A DNA stretch of 64,000 nt from Sinimarinibacterium arenosum (GTDB lineage Bacteria; Pseudomonadota; Gammaproteobacteria; Nevskiales; Nevskiaceae): NCBI RefSeq assembly GCF_005047655.1, contig NZ_SUKF01000002.1, forward strand, positions 186,001-250,000, in the 5' to 3' direction. Position 1 is the stretch's first letter. Each line of letters begins with the position of its first letter. Shown one piece after another: positions 62,004 to 64,000 of the stretch. Position numbers and translations under genes: made by a program. A model generated the notes under the pieces. The model had not been told where the DNA came from. It did not search any database and saw only the letters and a program-made list of their open reading frames with translations.

Positions 62004-63417
62004 TGTCATGCTCCGAGTCGTGACGCTCACTGGGCGCAAGGAAGGTTGCAACGTGATCATCGTGATGAGCGTCGGCATCTACAGCCTGCACCGTGAACTT
62101 CAGCTTCGACACACCCGGATGCGGATCGTCTGCGCGTGCGGTAATGGTGACCGATTCATGCGCGCCGGCAGCCGCGTCGAATTCCGAGGGGTCGAGTGAC
62201 ACATCCAGATCGTCGTCTTCGCCGTGCTGGTTGACGAAGACGGCACTCAATCGGTAGCGATGCGGCTGGTCGCTCTTGTTGGACAGCTTGATCTGGTAGA
62301 CGTTTTCCACGCCACCATCAACCATTTCGCGATACAGCTGCTTGCGGTCACGTACGACGTCAAAGCTGATCGGACTGCGGAAAAGCACCAGTACACCGAA
62401 TCCGGCACAGACCAGCAGCCAGATCACGCCATAGCCGATGGCGCGCGGGCGGAAGATATGGAAGTGCCCGGTTTCGTCGTGATGATCGCTGGTATAGCGA
62501 ATCAATCCACGCGGCTTGTTGACCGAATCCATGACGTCATTGCACGCATCGACGCAGGCCGCACAGGCGATGCACTCGTACTGCAGGCCATTTCGGATAT
62601 CGATGCCAACGGGGCAGACCTGCACGCAGATCGAGCAGTCAATGCAGTCACCGGCAGCCTTGCCCTCTTTCTTCGCAGCGCTCTTGCGCGGCTCGCCGCG
62701 CTTTTCATCGTAGGCGATGATCAGCGTGTCCTTGTCGAACATTGCCGACTGGAAGCGCGCGTAAGGGCACATGTACTTGCACACCTGCTCCCTGAGAAAG
62801 CCGGCATTGCCCCAGGTCGCGAAGCCATAGAACACGCTCCAGAACAGCGCCCATCCGGCAAGATTGAAATGCAGCGCATCTGCGAACAATTGTGGAGCGG
62901 GCACGAAATACGCGACAAAGGTCAGACCGGTATACAGTGCGAACATACCCCACAGCAGATGCTTGGCACTCTTGCGCAGGATCTTCTGTGCACTCCAGGG
63001 TGCGCGGTCGAGCTTGATGCGCGCGTAGCGGTCGCCTTCGGTGTAACGCTCGATCCACATGAACGCTTCTGTCCACACGGTCTGCGGGCACGCATACCCG
63101 CACCACAGGCGGCCTCCCACCGTTGTAAAGAAGAACAGCGTGAACGCCGCCATCGCCAGCATCGCGGTGAGCAGGTAGAAGTCCTGCGGCACCAAGGTCA
63201 AGCCGAAAACGTGAAAGCGTCGGTGCGGCAGGTCGAACAGCACGAACGGGGTACCGTTCCAGCTCAGCCAGGGCGTGACGTAGTAAAAGCCCAGCAACGC
63301 GAACATCGCGATGTTGCGCAGTCGCGCGTAGCGTCCACGGACCTCACGCGCGTAAATCTTGGCAGCCGACTGATAGAAAGTGACGGTCTGCTCGGGAGTC
63401 GAAACGGGCTTGTTCAT
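61993..63417 (-). CDS. ccoG: CcoG/RdxA cbb3-associated iron-sulfur protein
   Basis: A 474-residue membrane protein with several N-terminal helices, CGYACPQTVWTE between helices, and two ferredoxin-like [4Fe-4S] motifs (CIDCSICVQVCPVG and CIACAACVDACNDVM). A C-terminal periplasmic Ig-like FixG domain follows. CcoG is a copper(II) reductase needed for cbb3 oxidase assembly. Downstream of ccoP and a small two-helix gene; its 3' end overlaps the next gene. Confidence 0.93.
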   Translation of the reverse strand: MNKPVSTPEQTVTFYQSAAKIYAREVRGRYARLRNIAMFALLGFYYVTPWLSWNGTPFVLFDLPHRRFHVFGLTLVPQDFYLLTAMLAMAAFTLFFFTTVGGRLWCGYACPQTVWTEAFMWIERYTEGDRYARIKLDRAPWSAQKILRKSAKHLLWGMFALYTGLTFVAYFVPAPQLFADALHFNLAGWALFWSVFYGFATWGNAGFLREQVCKYMCPYARFQSAMFDKDTLIIAYDEKRGEPRKSAAKKEGKAAGDCIDCSICVQVCPVGIDIRNGLQYECIACAACVDACNDVMDSVNKPRGLIRYTSDHHDETGHFHIFRPRAIGYGVIWLLVCAGFGVLVLFRSPISFDVVRDRKQLYREMVDGGVENVYQIKLSNKSDQPHRYRLSAVFVNQHGEDDDLDVSLDPSEFDAAAGAHESVTITARADDPHPGVSKLKFTVQAVDADAHHDDHVATFLAPSERHDSEHDNEH

Positions 63418-63447
63418 GCGCCTGCCGAATGCCTTGTATAAGTGCCG

Positions 63448-63759
63448 TCAGTGACGACGGCGTGGAGGATCAAAAGCACCGGGCGACGGTTGAGCCAGCA
63501 TCGCGGCTGAGAGCGCTGGCACAGCGGCCAGCGCCCACAACACGATGAACACGCTGGCGAGACGACCGAATTCGATCGTCTCGTCGTCGTGAGGTATTGC
63601 CAGCAGCCACGCAGCCAGCAACACCACGGCGCCGAGAAACGACGACCAACCGGTGATTGCCAGCATGCGCAGCCCTGGTCGCGCGCCCAGTGCCCGCTCG
63701 CGGGCGGCGCGAAGAATCGCGTCAGCCGCATCGAACTGCGGGTCATTTATCTCCTTCAT
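63448..63759 (-). CDS. Two-helix membrane protein between ccoP and ccoG
   Basis: A 103-residue protein with two hydrophobic segments (WSSFLGAVVLLAAWLLAIPH and ASVFIVLWALAAVPALSAAM), a basic N-terminal region (ILRAARERALGARPGLR) and a C-terminal Arg-rich tail (DPPRRRH). ATG 63759 lies ten bases after the ccoP stop. It has no family I can name; position suggests a role in cbb3 oxidase assembly or stability. Confidence 0.66.
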   Translation of the reverse strand: MKEINDPQFDAADAILRAARERALGARPGLRMLAITGWSSFLGAVVLLAAWLLAIPHDDETIEFGRLASVFIVLWALAAVPALSAAMLAQPSPGAFDPPRRRH

Positions 63760-63769
63760 GTCGTCCGGC

Positions 63770-64000
63770 CTAGTTCTGCGACAGGCTGTAGACGTATGCA
63801 GCAACCACTTTGATTTCATCTGCGGACAACAGCGGCTGATGCGGCGGCATCTTGCCCTGGCGTCCCTTCATCAGCGTTTCGCGGATGCGATCCGTGCTAC
63901 CGCCATAGAGCCAGATGTTGTCGGTCAGATTCGGCGCGCCGAGAATCGGATTGCCGGTCCCGGTCGGGCCGTGACAGGCCATGCAGGTGATGTTGAATTG
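63770..64000 (-). CDS. ccoP: CcoP, cbb3 oxidase di-haem subunit, C-terminal part
   Basis: The last 76 codons of ccoP; the gene runs off the right edge. The second haem c site is present at the edge (TCMACHGPTGTG), followed by NLTDNIWLYGGS, GRQGKMPPHQPLLSADEIKV (distal Met ligand in KMPP) and the final AAYVYSLSQ. ccoNOQ should lie beyond the right edge. CcoP passes electrons from cytochrome c to the catalytic subunit. Confidence 0.93.
   Translation of the reverse strand, partial: QFNITCMACHGPTGTGNPILGAPNLTDNIWLYGGSTDRIRETLMKGRQGKMPPHQPLLSADEIKVVAAYVYSLSQN

Noticed and set aside
1-64000. CRISPR arrays, tRNA, rRNA, prophage or intact insertion sequences
   Set aside because: None seen: no spaced direct repeats, no cloverleaf or rRNA stretch, no transposase or integrase.

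Overview
The window is GC-rich, gene-dense bacterial chromosome with almost no spacer DNA, and no rRNA, tRNA, CRISPR array or intact transposase was recognised. The gene set points to a gammaproteobacterium: ccoG/ccoI/ccoS for cbb3 oxidase, a DUF748 envelope protein, a DesT-type regulator beside an acyl-CoA desaturase, a TrxC-type thioredoxin and an FNR/Anr regulator. A lipid- or hydrocarbon-degrading lineage such as the Nevskiales is my guess from the many fatty-acid genes, secreted hydrolases and TetR regulators; it is not proven by any marker gene here.

Layout. 1-3.7 kb (minus): hyfB-hyfC-hyfE and the first codons of a hyfF-like gene, the membrane arm of a hydrogenase-4/complex-I-like machine that continues off the left edge. 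A small ribbon-helix-helix gene lies divergent to it behind a palindrome. 3.8-8.4 kb: small lipoproteins, a secreted esterase, a four-helix membrane protein and two gene-poor stretches. 8.5-11.1 kb: a GCS2-type carboxylate-amine ligase followed by an M14 deacylase/peptidase. 11.1-20 kb: a DUF748 protein and an exported-hydrolase cluster (Tat phospholipase-C/acid-phosphatase type, PhoD-type lipoprotein, alpha/beta hydrolase with a GlyGly-CTERM-like tail). 20-21.8 kb: a less GC-rich patch with a RelE-like toxin, an Xre antitoxin, a DUF6941-like gene, short repeats and a fragment of a cytochrome c peroxidase gene. 21.8-27.8 kb: mixed housekeeping genes including an ArsR/SRPBCC pair, a di-haem peroxidase and a GST. 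27.9-32.1 kb: a thiolase/MaoC/MaoC/SDR operon divergent from its TetR gene. 32.1-41.5 kb: TRIC-type channel, desaturase/reductase pair with a DesT-like repressor, LysR/YeiH pair, TetR/metallo-hydrolase pair, MFS transporter.

41.5-64 kb is the most coherent part: a low-oxygen island. It holds a haem-PAS FixL, FixJ, an FNR-type [4Fe-4S] regulator, Hsp20, a universal stress protein with a beta-CASP nuclease, a histone-deacetylase-family enzyme in an operon with a Pat-type lysine acetyltransferase, a DksA/TraR protein, TrxC, OsmC, a SafE-type copper-handling membrane protein, and the cbb3 oxidase maturation genes ccoG, ccoI and ccoS downstream of ccoP. Two good FNR/Anr boxes (49570-49583, 59386-59399) and three sites of the form TTGAT-N4-GTCAG (41486, 42939, 49599) tie these genes together. 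A likely reading is that FixL senses O2, FixJ and the FNR protein relay it, and the output combines high-affinity respiration, protein protection, stringent-type transcription control and reversible protein acylation.

No single gene is wholly unfamiliar. The best candidates for undescribed biology are the Hsp20-FixL-FixJ operon under an FNR box, the deacetylase/acetyltransferase operon in the same regulon, the DksA-like/helical-protein pair, the GCS2/M14 ligase-deacylase pair, and the toxin/Xre/DUF6941 triplet.
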